64,000 nt of DNA from the NCBI RefSeq assembly GCF_028583425.1, contig NC_072805.1:21338001-21402000 (forward strand), read 5' to 3'. Origin of the DNA: Eublepharis macularius. Its lineage: Eukaryota; Chordata; Lepidosauria; Squamata; Eublepharidae. The notes under the pieces are model-generated. The model ran no database searches, was not told the origin of the DNA, and worked only from the letters and a program-made list of their open reading frames with translations. The stretch's first letter is position 1. Each line of letters opens with the position of its first letter. The translations under genes and the position numbers were made by a program. This document shows positions 23,202-33,093 of this stretch, in pieces.

Positions 23202-23327
23202 AGACATTCCGCACACGTTGGATGATGCACTTGCAATGCACTTTAGCTGCTGTTTGGAGGTGGATTTTTTGTTTCACACTCTAAAGAGGATTGGAAGTGC
23301 ATTATCCAACGTGTGCAGAATCAGCCT
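23202..23327. mobile_element. MITE, family with GGCTGATTCCGCACACG termini
   Basis: The left end 'attccgcacacgttggatg' and the right end 'atccaacgtgtgcagaatcagcc' are inverted. The same family as the better-preserved copy at 45973-46123. Possibly a hAT-like non-autonomous element; no target duplication is clear. Confidence 0.7.
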
Positions 23328-23576
23328 TAATGAGATGCAGATTCCATTATAGAGGAGGGGACTACGGAAACCTGAAAGCCGTGTTTGTCAGAGCCTACAG
23401 AAGGATGAGCGCACACACCATTGTTTTGTACCATCTTCAGCTTTCTGCAAAAAGAAACTTGTGTCTTCATCCACAAACGAGTGGGCCTTGGTATTAAGTT
23501 TTATTCTGCAACTTCAGCCTTATGCCCTGGTGCAATGTCAGAGATGAACTATGTCCTCCTAGGACCGCATGATACA

Positions 23577-23672
23577 TAGGCAGTGTGGTGTAATGGTTAG
23601 GGTGTTGGACTATGAGACCTGGGTTCAAATCCCTCTTCTGCCACGTAGCTTGCTGGGAGACTGTGGACCAGC
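23577..23672 (+). repeat. Sauria-like SINE head fragment
   Basis: The tRNA-like head 'cagtgtggtgtaatggttag' with B box 'gggttcaaatccc' and 'cttgctgggagactgtgg'. The 3' half is missing. Confidence 0.7.
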
Positions 23673-23928
23673 CTGACATATAAAATTAGACTGGTTAACC
23701 TTTTCATGACATGGAGATAACTGTCAGGGGCCGTTTCCCCACCGTAGTTGCCGTTTGTCGGGCTGCTCTTAAAGGCATTGAAGTGGTGCTAGAAAATGAA
23801 AAGGTGGTAATGCTGTCCGTATTTATTTTAGTCTCACCCTTTCTCTCGTACTGGCCCTGTCCTGTGGAGTAGGTAAGGACTGTTTGGCTAAAAGGCAAGC
23901 TTTGTGGCTGAGTGGCGATTAGAACCTG

Positions 23929-24156
23929 AGAGCCAGTTTGATGTAGTGGCAGGACTCTAATCGGGAGAGCCGGGTTTGATTCCCCACTCCTCTGCTTGAA
24001 GCCAGCTGGGTGACTTTGGGTCAGTCACAGCTCTCTCAGAGCGCTCTCAGCCCCACCCACATCACAGGGGGATTGTTGTAAGGATAACAATGACATACTT
24101 CGTAAACCACTCTGAGCGGTTGTTAAGTTTTCCTGAAGGGCAATATATAAATCGAA
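23929..24156 (+). repeat. tRNA-derived SINE, (AAC)n-tailed family
   Basis: A near-complete copy running from 'gagagccagtttgatgtag' to 'caatatataaatcgaa'. About 15 bp of the head are deleted ('gtagtggcaggactc'). It abuts the PLE terminal repeat that starts at 24157. Confidence 0.85.
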
Positions 24157-24239
24157 GATCTAGAGGAGTTAGCCATGTTAGTCTGTAGTTGCAAAATTCT
24201 AAAGAGTCCAGTAGCACCTTTAAGACTAACCAACTTTAT

Positions 24240-24538
24240 TCTTATTCTTATTCTTATTATTATTATTATTAACAACAGCAGCAGCAATAATAATAACATT
24301 CAATTTATATACCGCCCTTCAGGACAACTTAATGCCCACTCAGAATGGTTTACAAAGTGTGTTATTATTATCCCCACAACAATCACCCTGTGAGGTGGAT
24401 GGGGCTGAGAGAGCTCCAGAGAGCTGTGACTAGCCCAAGGTCACCCAGCTGGCTTCAAGTGGAGGAGTGGGGAATCAAACCTGGCTCTCCAGATTAGAGT
24501 CCTGTGCTCTTAACCACTACACCAAACTGGCTCTCATA
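24240..24538 (-). repeat. tRNA-derived SINE nested in a PLE pair
   Basis: A complete copy with a long, compound A/C-rich tail (reverse of (TTATTC)n, (TTA)n, (CAG)n). 'cgcccttcaggacaactta' and the head 'cactacaccaaactggctctc' are intact. The sequence around 'gtgactagcccaagg' shows the ancestral state of the site hit by the MITE at 20896. Confidence 0.85.
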
Positions 24539-24620
24539 AGCATAAGCTACCAGGCACCCTCTCCCCTCTCTCCTCACCACCTGTATATCTCTGGCCAGTT
24601 TCTTTATACCCTCCATGCAT

Positions 24621-24658
24621 CTGACGAAGAGAGCTGTGATTCTCGAAAGCTTATGCTA
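24621..24658 (+). ncRNA. Hammerhead-ribozyme-like core, PLE family 2
   Basis: CTGACGA (24621-24627), one extra A, a helix II (GAGA 24629-24632 with TCTC 24641-24644), GAAA (24645-24648), then a helix III GC-TTAT-GC ending in TA at 24657-24658. This fits the hammerhead core except for the extra base before helix II. I could not find a convincing helix I. Confidence 0.35.
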
Positions 24659-24754
24659 CAATAAAATTGGTTAGTCTTAAAGGTGCTACTGGACTCTTTA
24701 CTATTATATAAATCAAATGTTGTTGTTGTTGTTGTTAGGTCTCCTCAGAGCCTA

Positions 24755-24958
24755 TCCAACATTGAACACATGAAGCTGCCTTATATGAAGTGAGACAACT
24801 GATCTATCAAGGCTATTATTGCCTCTTTTGATTGGACCTCGGGACCTCAGGTGAGGCTTTTCACCTCCCCTACTACCTGATCTTCTTAAAAGAAGGTGCC
24901 AGGAACCGGACCCAGGGCCTTCTGCAAGCAAAACAAACGTCTTACCATCAAGGCTTTT
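24755..24958 (-). repeat. tRNA-derived SINE, Ala-like head, 3' part
   Basis: The 3' end of the family ('aacacatgaagctgccttat' on the plus strand) and its body are clear. The head is lost where the hAT-like element begins near 24950. Confidence 0.6.
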
Positions 24959-25263
24959 TTTCAGCTGGAACGTGGTGGAACGGAGTTCCAGAACCTCTTG
25001 AAAATGGTCACATGGCTGGTGGCCCCGCCCCCTGATCTCCAGACAGAGGGGAGTTGAGATTGGTCTCCGTGCCAGTGGCATGGAGGGCAATCTAAACTCC
25101 CCTCTGTCTGGAGATCAGGGGGCGGGGCCACCAGCCATGTGACCATTTTCGCCGAGGGCGATTTAAACTTTAAAAAACTCCCCCCTTGTTCCAGCTGACC
25201 CAAAGTGACGTCATTGTGCGGTCCTGAGTTGCACCACCTCTTTTCCCCAGGAAAAAAGCCCTG
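24950..25263. mobile_element. hAT-like MITE, CAGGGCTTTTTT family, foldback copy
   Basis: The termini 'aaggctttttttcagctgg' and 'ggaaaaaagccctgg' are inverted. Inside, 25001-25055 and 25095-25149 are perfect 55-bp inverted copies around a 39-bp spacer, so the copy can fold back strongly. A close relative at 25918-26204 has a perfect 8-bp target duplication, which supports the hAT assignment. Confidence 0.75.
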
Positions 25264-25917
25264 GTGCTGGCAAACTCCCCACAAGCATCCAGAGTGCTGA
25301 TCTGATACAGCAAAGCCGTTTGTTCGTTCTGGAGCGATTTGAACGTGACAAAATGAGCAATAATGCTTACGTTTCAATAAGGCTGCTTAAGCTTTTGCCT
25401 ACCTTGGTGCTGATGGTAGAAGGGCACCTTCAGGATACTAGACAATCCTTCTTCATTGCTTTTGGACTCCTGGTCTGTCTGTAATGAGCTTTTGGGTATC
25501 AAGGTGATGGCCTCCCTCTCTGCAATTTGTCTCTGGCATCTGGTTTCCCAAGAACAGTCCCTGTCCCTAATGCACATCTAGGGCTCGAGAATGAAAAGGG
25601 AGCAACTCTCTGTTCTGACATCCTCAGCTCTATTGGCTGGCCCCGTTGCCTGAGAAGTGACAGCCTGCAGAAAGGGCTTGTAAGGGTTAATGAGGGTCTG
25701 AGTGATTTCCAGTCACCCTCTGATCACTATTTGTTTTGGAGTCGAGCCATTTGGGGCCTTTTATGCCGTGGCACTCATGCAGCACACTGACTTCTGGTCT
25801 CCCGGTCCATTTATCCACGTCAAAATCATTCTGCCCCAAATGACAAGCGTTTCCAGGCAAGTCACTGGGATCAGAAAGTTTCAGGGCTTAATACGCTCAA
25901 GGAAAAATAGCTATAGG

Positions 25918-26204
25918 CAGGGATATTTTTTCTGGGGAAATTGGTGGTGGAACTCAGTGGTGGAACTCAGGACCGCACAATGGCCTCACTTTGGTTCAGC
26001 TGGAACAAGGGGGGAGTTTTTTAAAGTTTAAATCACCCTTGGCCAAAATGGTCACATAGCTGGTGGCCCCGCCCCCTGATCTCCAGACAGAGGGGAGTTT
26101 AGGTTGCCCTCCGCACTGCTTGGGGTGTGGCCACCGGCCATGTGACCATTTTCAAGAGGTGCTGGAACTCCGTTCCACCGTGTTCCAGCTGAAAAAAAGC
26201 CCTG
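25918..26204. mobile_element. hAT-like MITE with 8-bp TSD
   Basis: It is flanked by gctatagg at 25910-25917 and 26205-26212. It starts cagggatattttttct and ends gaaaaaaagccctg. The interior shares 'ggtcacatagctggtggcc' and 'gatctccagacagagggg' with the copy at 24950. An internal direct duplication 'ggtggaactcag' occurs twice near 25950. Non-coding. Confidence 0.85.
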
Positions 26205-26763
26205 GCTATAGGGCAAGAGTTTGCTGAGAAGTCACACAGCCCTTTGCACAGAAAGCCCTGAACTTTTTCCTGTGCATGGAGGAAAGCACTCTGCGCATGC
26301 TTAGCAGCATTCTTCTCAGGTGCCTATCTGCAAATACAGGGGAAAATACCACCCAGTAAAGGAAAAACAGGCCATTCTTCCAGATGTCAGTGGTGGGCGG
26401 TGAAGCTTGACAGTTGGTTCAGATTAAGTAGCAAAGCTGGTTATCCATTTCAGCTGTGAATATACAAAATCAAAATCAAATAACACTGCCATTTGGATAG
26501 AATAGAATTAAACTTTGCTGTGATCTCCGGAAGCCATTATAATATAAGCGCAAATCGATGCCACATATACATCAAAGGCAAGCGCAAACGCTGGTCCTGC
26601 GTATCAGCCTAGCAGTTTTCTACGTCTATGGGAAACGGATAATCGGTGTATAAACAGAGACAGGAGAAAGAAGGATCTTCTCGATCGTCTCTAGCAAGAA
26701 TAAGGGCCAGCATCAGGGTCAGCAGAAATGGGCATCTGCTAAGACTCCACAGCCTGACAAAGG

Positions 26764-26830
26764 GCCTCCCTCCCATACAGAGACACTGGGTGAGCCTCCC
26801 TCCCATACAGAGACACTGGGTGAGCCTCCC
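26764..26830. repeat. 30-bp tandem duplication
   Basis: The 30-bp unit gcctccctcccatacagaga plus cactgggtga occurs twice without mismatch and is followed by seven bases of a third copy. Thirty bases keep a frame open, but the surrounding ORFs resemble no protein I know. Confidence 0.85.
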
Positions 26831-27262
26831 AGTTCCCAATGGGAAAAATGCCTGGATGAAGCTGAAGAAGCAGAGAGCAAGAGAACTGCTTTCTGTTTCC
26901 ACCTCCAGGCATCTTTCTAATCGGCCCAGGGGCACTGCCACCATGCGCCAGTGCTTTCCCCCCCTTCTCCTTTGAGACCTGGCAGCTCAACCGAGGCTAA
27001 AAAGAGTGCAAGGAAGTGCCACTCGACATCCTTGAGAGCAGCTGCAACTGGAAGGGAGGAGGGAAGACGAGGGCAGAGATTTGGGGGCCAAGTGGGGAGG
27101 AGGAGAGCCACATTTATTTATTTACATCATTTAGACACTGCTTTTCTCTTCAGTGGGAAGCCAAAGCGGCTAAAGGTGTTCTCCTCTCCTCCCTTTTATC
27201 CCCCCAACAACCTTGTGAGGTAGGTGAGGCTGAGTGTGTGTGACTGACCCAAGGTCACCCAG

Positions 27263-27787
27263 TAGGGTTGCCAGCTCCAGGTTGGGAAATTCCTGGAGAT
27301 CTTGGGGTGGGGGGGATGAAACCGAGAGAAACCTGGAGAGAGTGGGGTTTGGGGCGGGAAAGGACCTTGGCATGGCATAATTCCATAGAGTTCATCCCCC
27401 CAAAGTAGCCATTTTCTCCAGGGGGACTGATCTCTGTGGCCTGGAGACCAGTTGTAATTCCAGGAGATCTCCAGCCACTACCTGGAGGCTTCTGACGTTA
27501 TATGCTGACTGCATTGCCGAACTCCCGACCTCAAGCGATCCGCCGGCCTCAGCCTCCCGTGCTTAGACTGGGGTTACAGTCTTGTAATCCCAGTCTAAGC
27601 ACGGGAGGCTGAGGCCGGCGGATCGCTTGAGGTCGGGAGTTCGGCAATGCAGTCAGCATATAACGTCAGAAGACGACTGTATCGGTGAGCTGAAAGGGTC
27701 CAGGAGAGGTGGCCCGGCTCATACTAGCGGAGTGCGAAAAGCTCCAAGGATCATAAGGATCGCACTACCTGGAGGCTGGCAACCCTA
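27263..27787. mobile_element. hAT-like MITE with 8-bp TSD, carrying a nested insertion
   Basis: It starts tagggttgccag and ends ctggcaaccta-like (ggcaaccct a, 27778-27787). It is flanked by tcacccag at 27255-27262 and 27788-27795, the 8-bp duplication expected of hAT elements. Without the nested 272-bp insert and its duplication the MITE is about 238 bp, like the copy at 13333. Confidence 0.85.
27491..27762 (+). mobile_element. Palindromic 7SL/Alu-like retroinsert with 15-bp TSD
   Basis: A 272-bp insertion flanked by cactacctggaggct (27476-27490 and 27763-27777). The first 89 bases and 27581-27670 are inverted copies with a single clear mismatch over about 85 bp. The right arm contains gggaggctgaggc, ggatcgcttgagg and cgggagttc, in the order of the Alu domain of 7SL RNA. 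The unique 3' part (27671-27762) holds 'cggagtgcgaaaagctcc' and 'ggatcataaggatcg', which loosely recall the 7SL S domain. The long duplication points to LINE-mediated retrotransposition, and the inverted 5' arm to strand switching during reverse transcription. The 7SL assignment is by eye. Confidence 0.55.
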
Positions 27788-28477
27788 TCACCCAGTGAGC
27801 TTCCACAGAACGGTGGGGATTCGAATCTGGTTGCCCAGATCCTAACCCAGCAGTCTAGCCACCATGCCATGCTGGCTAATGGGAGGGAGCGAACTGTGAT
27901 GGATGGAGGACATGGACACCCCGTATCCAGGGTCCCAGGAAAACCAGCAGTCAGCCCTGGCACAAAAGATGCGTCGGACCCCTCTCTCCCTTATTCCAGC
28001 GTGAATCCTGCAACAGAAGATAAGCTTTGGTATCCCATCAGGTTAACTCCTGCTCATTTTACATCAACCCTATTATAATCGATTACAGTTCAATCTCATT
28101 CTTCGTTCAGATAACCCAGGGTGGCATTAAGGTTAGCAACTGGCCAGGGGGGAAAGCCCTATCCTTTTAATAAGTGGGGATAGGCAGCCAAAGCTTTTCA
28201 TGGCACGGAGCTAAACCCCACCACTTGGTAATTGCTTGCAAATCAAGCTGATGTTAAAATGACAGCTGGGGGGAACCAGTTTAAAAACTGGCAGTCCTAG
28301 AAGGCGTGCATTTTTCATCATTTTATCCTCACAACAATCTTAGAGCTGACAGATAATTACTGGCCCTAGAGCCAAACTGGAAAACTTCCTGGTTAAGTTA
28401 AGTGTGGATTTGGATCTGTCTCCTAATTCAAGTCTCCATTCTGTTCATGACTATATTAACACTGTCAAATATAAATT

Positions 28478-28702
28478 ACTGACTTTATTTACACCCCACC
28501 TCTCTTCGCAACGGAGACCCAAAGAGGTTCACATTGGTCTCTCCTCCATTTTATCCTCACAACAACCCTGTGAGGTAGGCTAGTCCGAGTGTGTGTCATT
28601 GACCCAAGGTCACCCGGCAAGCTTCCAAGGCAGAGCAGGAATTTGAATCTGGTTCTCCCAGATCCAAGTCTGACACTCTGACTACTATGCCACACCGGCT
28701 TT
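28478..28702 (-). repeat. Sauria-like SINE
   Basis: A full-length copy in reverse. LINE-like tail 'ctttatttacaccccacct'; body 'ttatcctcacaacaaccctg'; B box reverse 'gaatttgaatctgg'; head 'actatgccacaccggct'. Confidence 0.85.
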
Positions 28703-28837
28703 ATAAGTGTGCGTACACAATATGAGATGGTGTGCATAAATAAAAACACACCAATTCCCCATGTTGCCAGTGGCTCATAGTAATGAAACAAAATTGAAGG
28801 AGGTTTGAAAGGGGAAAGGATCCCGTAGCAAATATGT

Positions 28838-29215
28838 GTGTGTTATGTGCCTTCAAGTCACCTCCGACATATGGCGACCCTATGAATGAAAAACCTCCCA
28901 AACGTCCTACCATTAACAGACTTGCTCAGATCCTGCAAACTGGAGGACGTGGCTTCTTTTATTGAGTCAAGCCATCCTGTTTTAGGTCTTCCTCTTTTCC
29001 TACTTCCTTCCACTTTTCCTAGCATTATTGACTTTTCCAGAGAATCTTGTCTTCTCATGTGACCAAAGTACGATAGCCTCAGTTTCTAGGGAACATTCAG
29101 GCTTGATTTGATCTAGTACCCACTTATTTGCCTTTTGCCATGGTATCTGCAAAACTCTCCTCCAGCGCCACATTTCAAATGAATCCATTTTCTTCCTGTC
29201 GGCTTTCTTCTATTA
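28838..29215 (-). mobile_element. Bov-B-like LINE, 3' end of ORF and tail
   Basis: The minus strand encodes, across two frames, the C-terminal part of an RTE/Bov-B type polyprotein: MWRWRRVLQIPWQKANKWVL, then MRRQDSLEKSIMLGKVEG, RKRGRPKTGWLDSIKEA and SFIGSPYV-like text. The tail reads 'catagggtcgccatatgtcgg' and 'ggtgacttgaaggcac'. Frameshifts show that it is dead. Bov-B LINEs are the presumed source of machinery for the Sauria-like and 5S-derived SINEs found throughout the window. Confidence 0.7.
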
Positions 29216-29805
29216 TTTTCAAACATTCTGTCTCCAAACATGAGGACTAGAAGCATGGTTTTTCAATACGTTTTTTTTAAAAAGTGATGTTCAGGATTCC
29301 AAGTCAGTTGGGAGATTTTGCACAAGGAATTGAATTCCATACAAAAGTCCACATACACAGAACTGCAGAAGCCTCCTAGCCCTGCCTCCAAATTAAGACT
29401 CGGGAGGAGAGCGAGACGGTTGATTGAATCATAAAATTAAACGGAATCGTTTGTTTCTCTCATAGGCCATATAAAAGCAGTTGCAAGACACATGGCCAGT
29501 GAAATAGCCATTGGCGATGTACTTCACATGCAAAAGACTACTGCCAACAGCAGAGGCAGAGAAATACAAAATGCAGAAACTTTTCAGTGTTAACTGGTCC
29601 CAAGTGTCACACAAAAATCCCACGGAACAGCAAACTGCAAGAATCTGCTGAGTAAGCATACGTTTGCGTCCAAGAGTCAGCCGAGCTCCTGTGGCTTTTT
29701 CAAGTCCAGAACAGTACAGGGAACTCAAAAGGGATCTAACGCATCATACAGCTCTTTAAATGGCACCTAACTTGGAACATGGGCAGTAGCGGCAATGAGC
29801 TGGGC

Positions 29806-30229
29806 TAGGGTTGCCAACTCCAAGCCGGGAACATCCTGGAGATTTGGGGGTGCAGCCTGGAGAGATGGAGTTTAGGAAGGGAAGGGACCTCAAGCGAGCC
29901 ATAGAGTTCCTCCTCCAAAGCAGCCATTATCTCAAAGGCAAGAAGGGAGCAACCCCGCGTAGTAAACTGCAGTAGGGAAGGAGAGAGCCTACAGCGGTGA
30001 GATCTAAGGACCTGCAGTTCCTTAAAGGGCACCGTGCAGCTGACAAAAACAAGACCGGAATCCTAAAAATACTTTTTAATTGTAAAGTGCTGGGAGTTGC
30101 AGGTCCTTAGACCTTACCGCTGTAGGCTCTCTCCTTCCCTATTCTCTCCAGGGCAGCTGAATCTGTAGTCTGGAAATCGGTTGTAATTCCAGGAGATTTC
30201 TAGGCCCTACCTGGAGGTTGGCAACCCTA
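29806..30229. mobile_element. hAT-like MITE with 8-bp TSD and a nested TA-flanked MITE
   Basis: tagggttgccaactcc at the left and ggaggttggcaacccta at the right are inverted termini. The flanks agctgggc (29798-29805 and 30230-30237) are a perfect 8-bp duplication. The element is split by the insertion at 29973-30141. Confidence 0.85.
29973..30141. mobile_element. Tc1/mariner-like MITE
   Basis: The ends are inverted: tagggaaggagagagcc and ggctctctccttcccta. TA lies at both edges (29973-29974, 30140-30141), consistent with a TA target. The inverted similarity runs about 45 bp inward ('gcggtgagatctaaggacct' against 'aggtccttagaccttaccgc'). Non-coding. Confidence 0.7.
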
Positions 30230-30773
30230 AGCTGGGCTCCTGCAATGACTCCTGGGAACAATTTGGACATCCTACCAAACCCCTCCCAAGATCTCAAAGG
30301 CTTGACCAGGCTAGTTTGCCTTCTCTGGAACAGCTTTTCAGCATATACATTCTGCACATATTTCATCCTCAATTTCTTTTTGTCTGTTACTTAATTTATT
30401 TACTTATACCTTATGTACATTTGGAAAACCCTGTATGTATGTAGGGATCCCTACATTGTCTTTGGGCAACTTGGCTGTGCTGGTTTGGTGGTTAGAAGGG
30501 AGGGCGGCAGCCATTTGTACTATGAGATAGAGGGCTGGATCCAGATTAATTTCCCACTAACTGAAGGGGTGGGAGGATTTCCGCCAATCCCCCCTTCCTT
30601 CTATAGACCCCAGCTTCTGGGACAGAAGCAGCACCTGGCTGCAGAGTACTTAGTCCCTAAATGGGAGAAGGGGGGAAGAAAAGGAAGCACTTTTGGAATA
30701 ACCAGCAAAGGGTCACAGCAGCGTTGGGTTCATTGATATGCTACAGCCACATGCCAATAAAAAGGGAGCTCAG

Positions 30774-31200
30774 CCAAGTTTATTGTCAATCCCTGGCAGT
30801 TAGGTCCCTCAAGCCCTCCACAGTTAACACGCAGGTGTTCCAGTTGAAGCAGCTTTATTGAGATCCATTCAGTACAAGTGTTCACCCGAAGGTGCAGAAA
30901 TTGGCAGAAGTGACAATTCAAACAAAGGTTTGGCTATTATAGGAAAACTTCCCACCCTCTTGGGTCCATTGGAATTCTGGCGCGAAACCCCAAAGAGATA
31001 GCATGGGAACAAAGTAGTTTAGACTACATGAAACACAAAGAAAATCTGTCTCTGGGAAAGTTACAATGTTTGCTGCTAGCAGCTCCTTCAAGGACACTTG
31101 CTGTGAAAAGTGAAAGCACATACTTGCAACGGATAAGGGAGGGGCCCACTGGCTCTCCTGCACTTAATATCAGAAGTTAAGGCACTCTCAGATGAGTACA
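30774..31200 (-). mobile_element. LTR-like repeat
   Basis: This stretch is similar in order to 56150-56589: 'tgtcaatccctggcag', 'cctccacagttaacacgcag', 'cagctttattgagatcc', 'ggcagaagtgacaattcaaa'. The minus strand contains an AATAAA and would end in CA, so a solo LTR or retroelement end on the minus strand is plausible. The far boundary and any target duplication are not clear. Confidence 0.4.
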
Positions 31201-31690
31201 CAGAAATACAGTCTATAACTCTGGCAAACAGCATTGATCCATACAAAATGCAGAATACAATCATGACCGGGATGCTGGCATACATGACATTTAGAACATG
31301 TTCTTTGAAGCTGTTGTAAAACAGAACCTTGTTGGCATCCCATCTTTTTGTATCCTTTAGAATGAATGGGCCACAATTTACCATTCGATCCTGTGGACAC
31401 TTATATTACATTACATTAAAGGTTGCGTACTTGCCTCAGATAGTTTATCACACCAGCTTGTTAAATGCTGCAAGAAAACGTGTAAACATTTCACCGGGAG
31501 TCCTCTGCGGCCCCCAATATTCATAATTGGATTATGAGAATATGAAAAATGGATCTTGCGTCTAAATCAAGAAGATTTAAGAGCCAGGGATGTTTACAGA
31601 AAGAAGGGCTTTGTTTATAATGCCCTGGGATGATAAGAGGAACAACGGTTGTTCTCCCTTCGTGTTTCTTGAAACTTTCTCATGAGTGTC

Positions 31691-31868
31691 TCGTCAGAGC
31701 TCAGAAACTAAGCAGGGTTGGCCTGGTTAGTGTTTGGATGGGAGACCACCGAGGAAGTCCAGAGCCATCACATAGAGTCGGGCAATGGCAAACCACCTCT
31801 GCTCATCTCTTGTCTTGAAACTCCTATGGGGTTGCCATAACTTGGCTGTGACTTGATGTCACTTTCGA
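31691..31868 (+). repeat. 5S rRNA-derived SINE
   Basis: The head 'aactaagcagggttggcctg' and 'gtttggatgggagaccacc' copies the internal promoter region of 5S rRNA. It is followed by 'gggcaatggcaaaccacctc', 'tatggggttgccataac' and 'ggctgtgacttgatg', a Bov-B-like 3' tail. This is the 5S-Sauria type of SINE. It is not a functional 5S gene, since the first third of 5S is missing. Confidence 0.85.
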
Positions 31869-31874
31869 CCACCA

Positions 31875-32175
31875 ATGAATCATCGATTCATAAAGTTGGA
31901 AGGGACCTCCAGGGTCATCTAGTCCAACCCCCTGCACAATGCAGGAAATTCACAACTACCCCTCCCCCTTCCACACCCTCAATGGCCCCTGCTCCATGTC
32001 CAGAAAATGGCAAAGCATCTCCAGGATCTCTAGCCAAACTGGCCTGGAAAAAATTGCTTCCTGATCCCAAAGTGGTGATTGGCATTACCCTGGGCACGTA
32101 AGAAGGGGCCACGGGAACTAAGCACTGATGGAACCCTTCCTGCTCTCCCTCTCAGGATCTGCCTAGCATTGCTGC
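31875..32175 (-). mobile_element. CR1 LINE 3' fragment
   Basis: 'gttggaagggacctccaggg', 'catctagtccaaccccctg' and 'ctggaaaaaattgcttcc' are the reverse of the CR1 3' region, familiar from birds and reptiles. A short 5'-truncated copy. Confidence 0.75.
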
Positions 32176-32639
32176 CAGATGGGTGTTCCTGTTGTATTTT
32201 TCTCTCCCTTTCCCTTTTTCTTGTTAACTATGAATGAGAATTTTGTTAAAAAAAAGAGAACTCAAAGCTCATCTACCATGCTGTGAACCTCTTTATTATT
32301 ATCTAAGTTTGCTGTGTATTTCCTGTTGGACCCTGCCCACCCCTCCTTAATTTATTAAATTGGCATCAAAAGGACCTTGTTTAGAGCTCCACACCCAAAC
32401 CCACCAGCACAGACGACACTGCATACTTGAAACATCCTTGTAGCTCTCTGGTTAGAAACAACTTCCCCAGACCTGCCCACTGCCAAACACTGCCTCTTTC
32501 TCTGAAACTGACCTCTTGGAGGAGGGCTTTTTATTTTGGGCTTTTATTTATTTTCCATCTGTTACCATGGAATTATTCCGGTTGTTTGTTTCTTATATGG
32601 CATCTTCATTGATCTTTCCAGGGATATGGCAGTAAACCA

Positions 32640-33093
32640 GGAGAAAAACAGCTATTAATGGCCCCTGGTCCCAAGGAGGCCCGCCCGGCCACGATGAGAT
32701 AAAGGGCTTTCTCGGTCCTGGCTCCTACCTGGTGGAACGCTCTGTCTACTGAGACCAGGGCCCAGCGGGATTTATTGTCTTTCCGCCTGCAAGACAGAGT
32801 TGTTCCACCAGGCTCATGGCTAAGGTCGGGCCTCTGCTGGCCTGCGAGGGGTGGGGGGGAGGAAATTTAAACCCCCTCCGGAGAAAAACTGTCCACCATA
32901 GTGTGCATGCAAAATATTATAAGTCTTTCTGATGTTGCCGCCTCACAATACAAAATGTCACTGTTTTAAATGGTGTTTTAATATTTATACATATGTTATG
33001 TTTTAAATTGTTTTTAAATGTTGTTAGCCACCCTGAGCCTGCTTGCAAGAAGGGCGGGATATAAATATAAAATGATAAATAAATAAATAATAA
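32640..33093 (+). mobile_element. CR1/L2-like LINE 3' fragment
   Basis: 'cctacctggtggaacgctctg' begins the ORF end shared with 21960-22465. The 3' UTR ends 'gccaccctgagcctgcttgc', 'gggcgggatataaatataaa', followed by (AAAT)n. Confidence 0.65.

Larger units (their letters stand above)
24157..24705. mobile_element. PLE family 2 inverted pair, interrupted by a SINE
   Basis: The left arm (24157-24236, minus orientation: 'gtccagtagcacctttaag', 'actaaccaactttatt') and the right arm (24617-24705, plus orientation: 'ggttagtcttaaaggtgc') are inverted copies. A SINE (24240-24538) and a 'ataagcataagct' remnant lie between them. A CT-rich stretch (24550-24615) precedes the right arm. Confidence 0.7.
27108..27877 (-). 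repeat. Sauria-like SINE, split by a hAT MITE
   Basis: The tail half (27108-27262: 'tttatttatttacatc', 'caacaaccttgtgaggtagg', 'acccaaggtcacccag') and the head half (27796-27877: B box reverse 'ggattcgaatctgg', 'gccaccatgccatgctggct') are interrupted by the MITE at 27263-27787. Confidence 0.8.

Noticed and set aside
31088..31384. 98-residue minus-strand ORF with a hydrophobic stretch, possible membrane protein
   Set aside because: It overlaps the LTR-like repeat, has no recognisable family, and the hydrophobic run can arise by chance in T-rich sequence.
31691..31750. 5S rRNA gene
   Set aside because: Only the middle to 3' part of the 5S sequence is present, diverged, and followed by a SINE tail. 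The same holds at 33368 and 56862.
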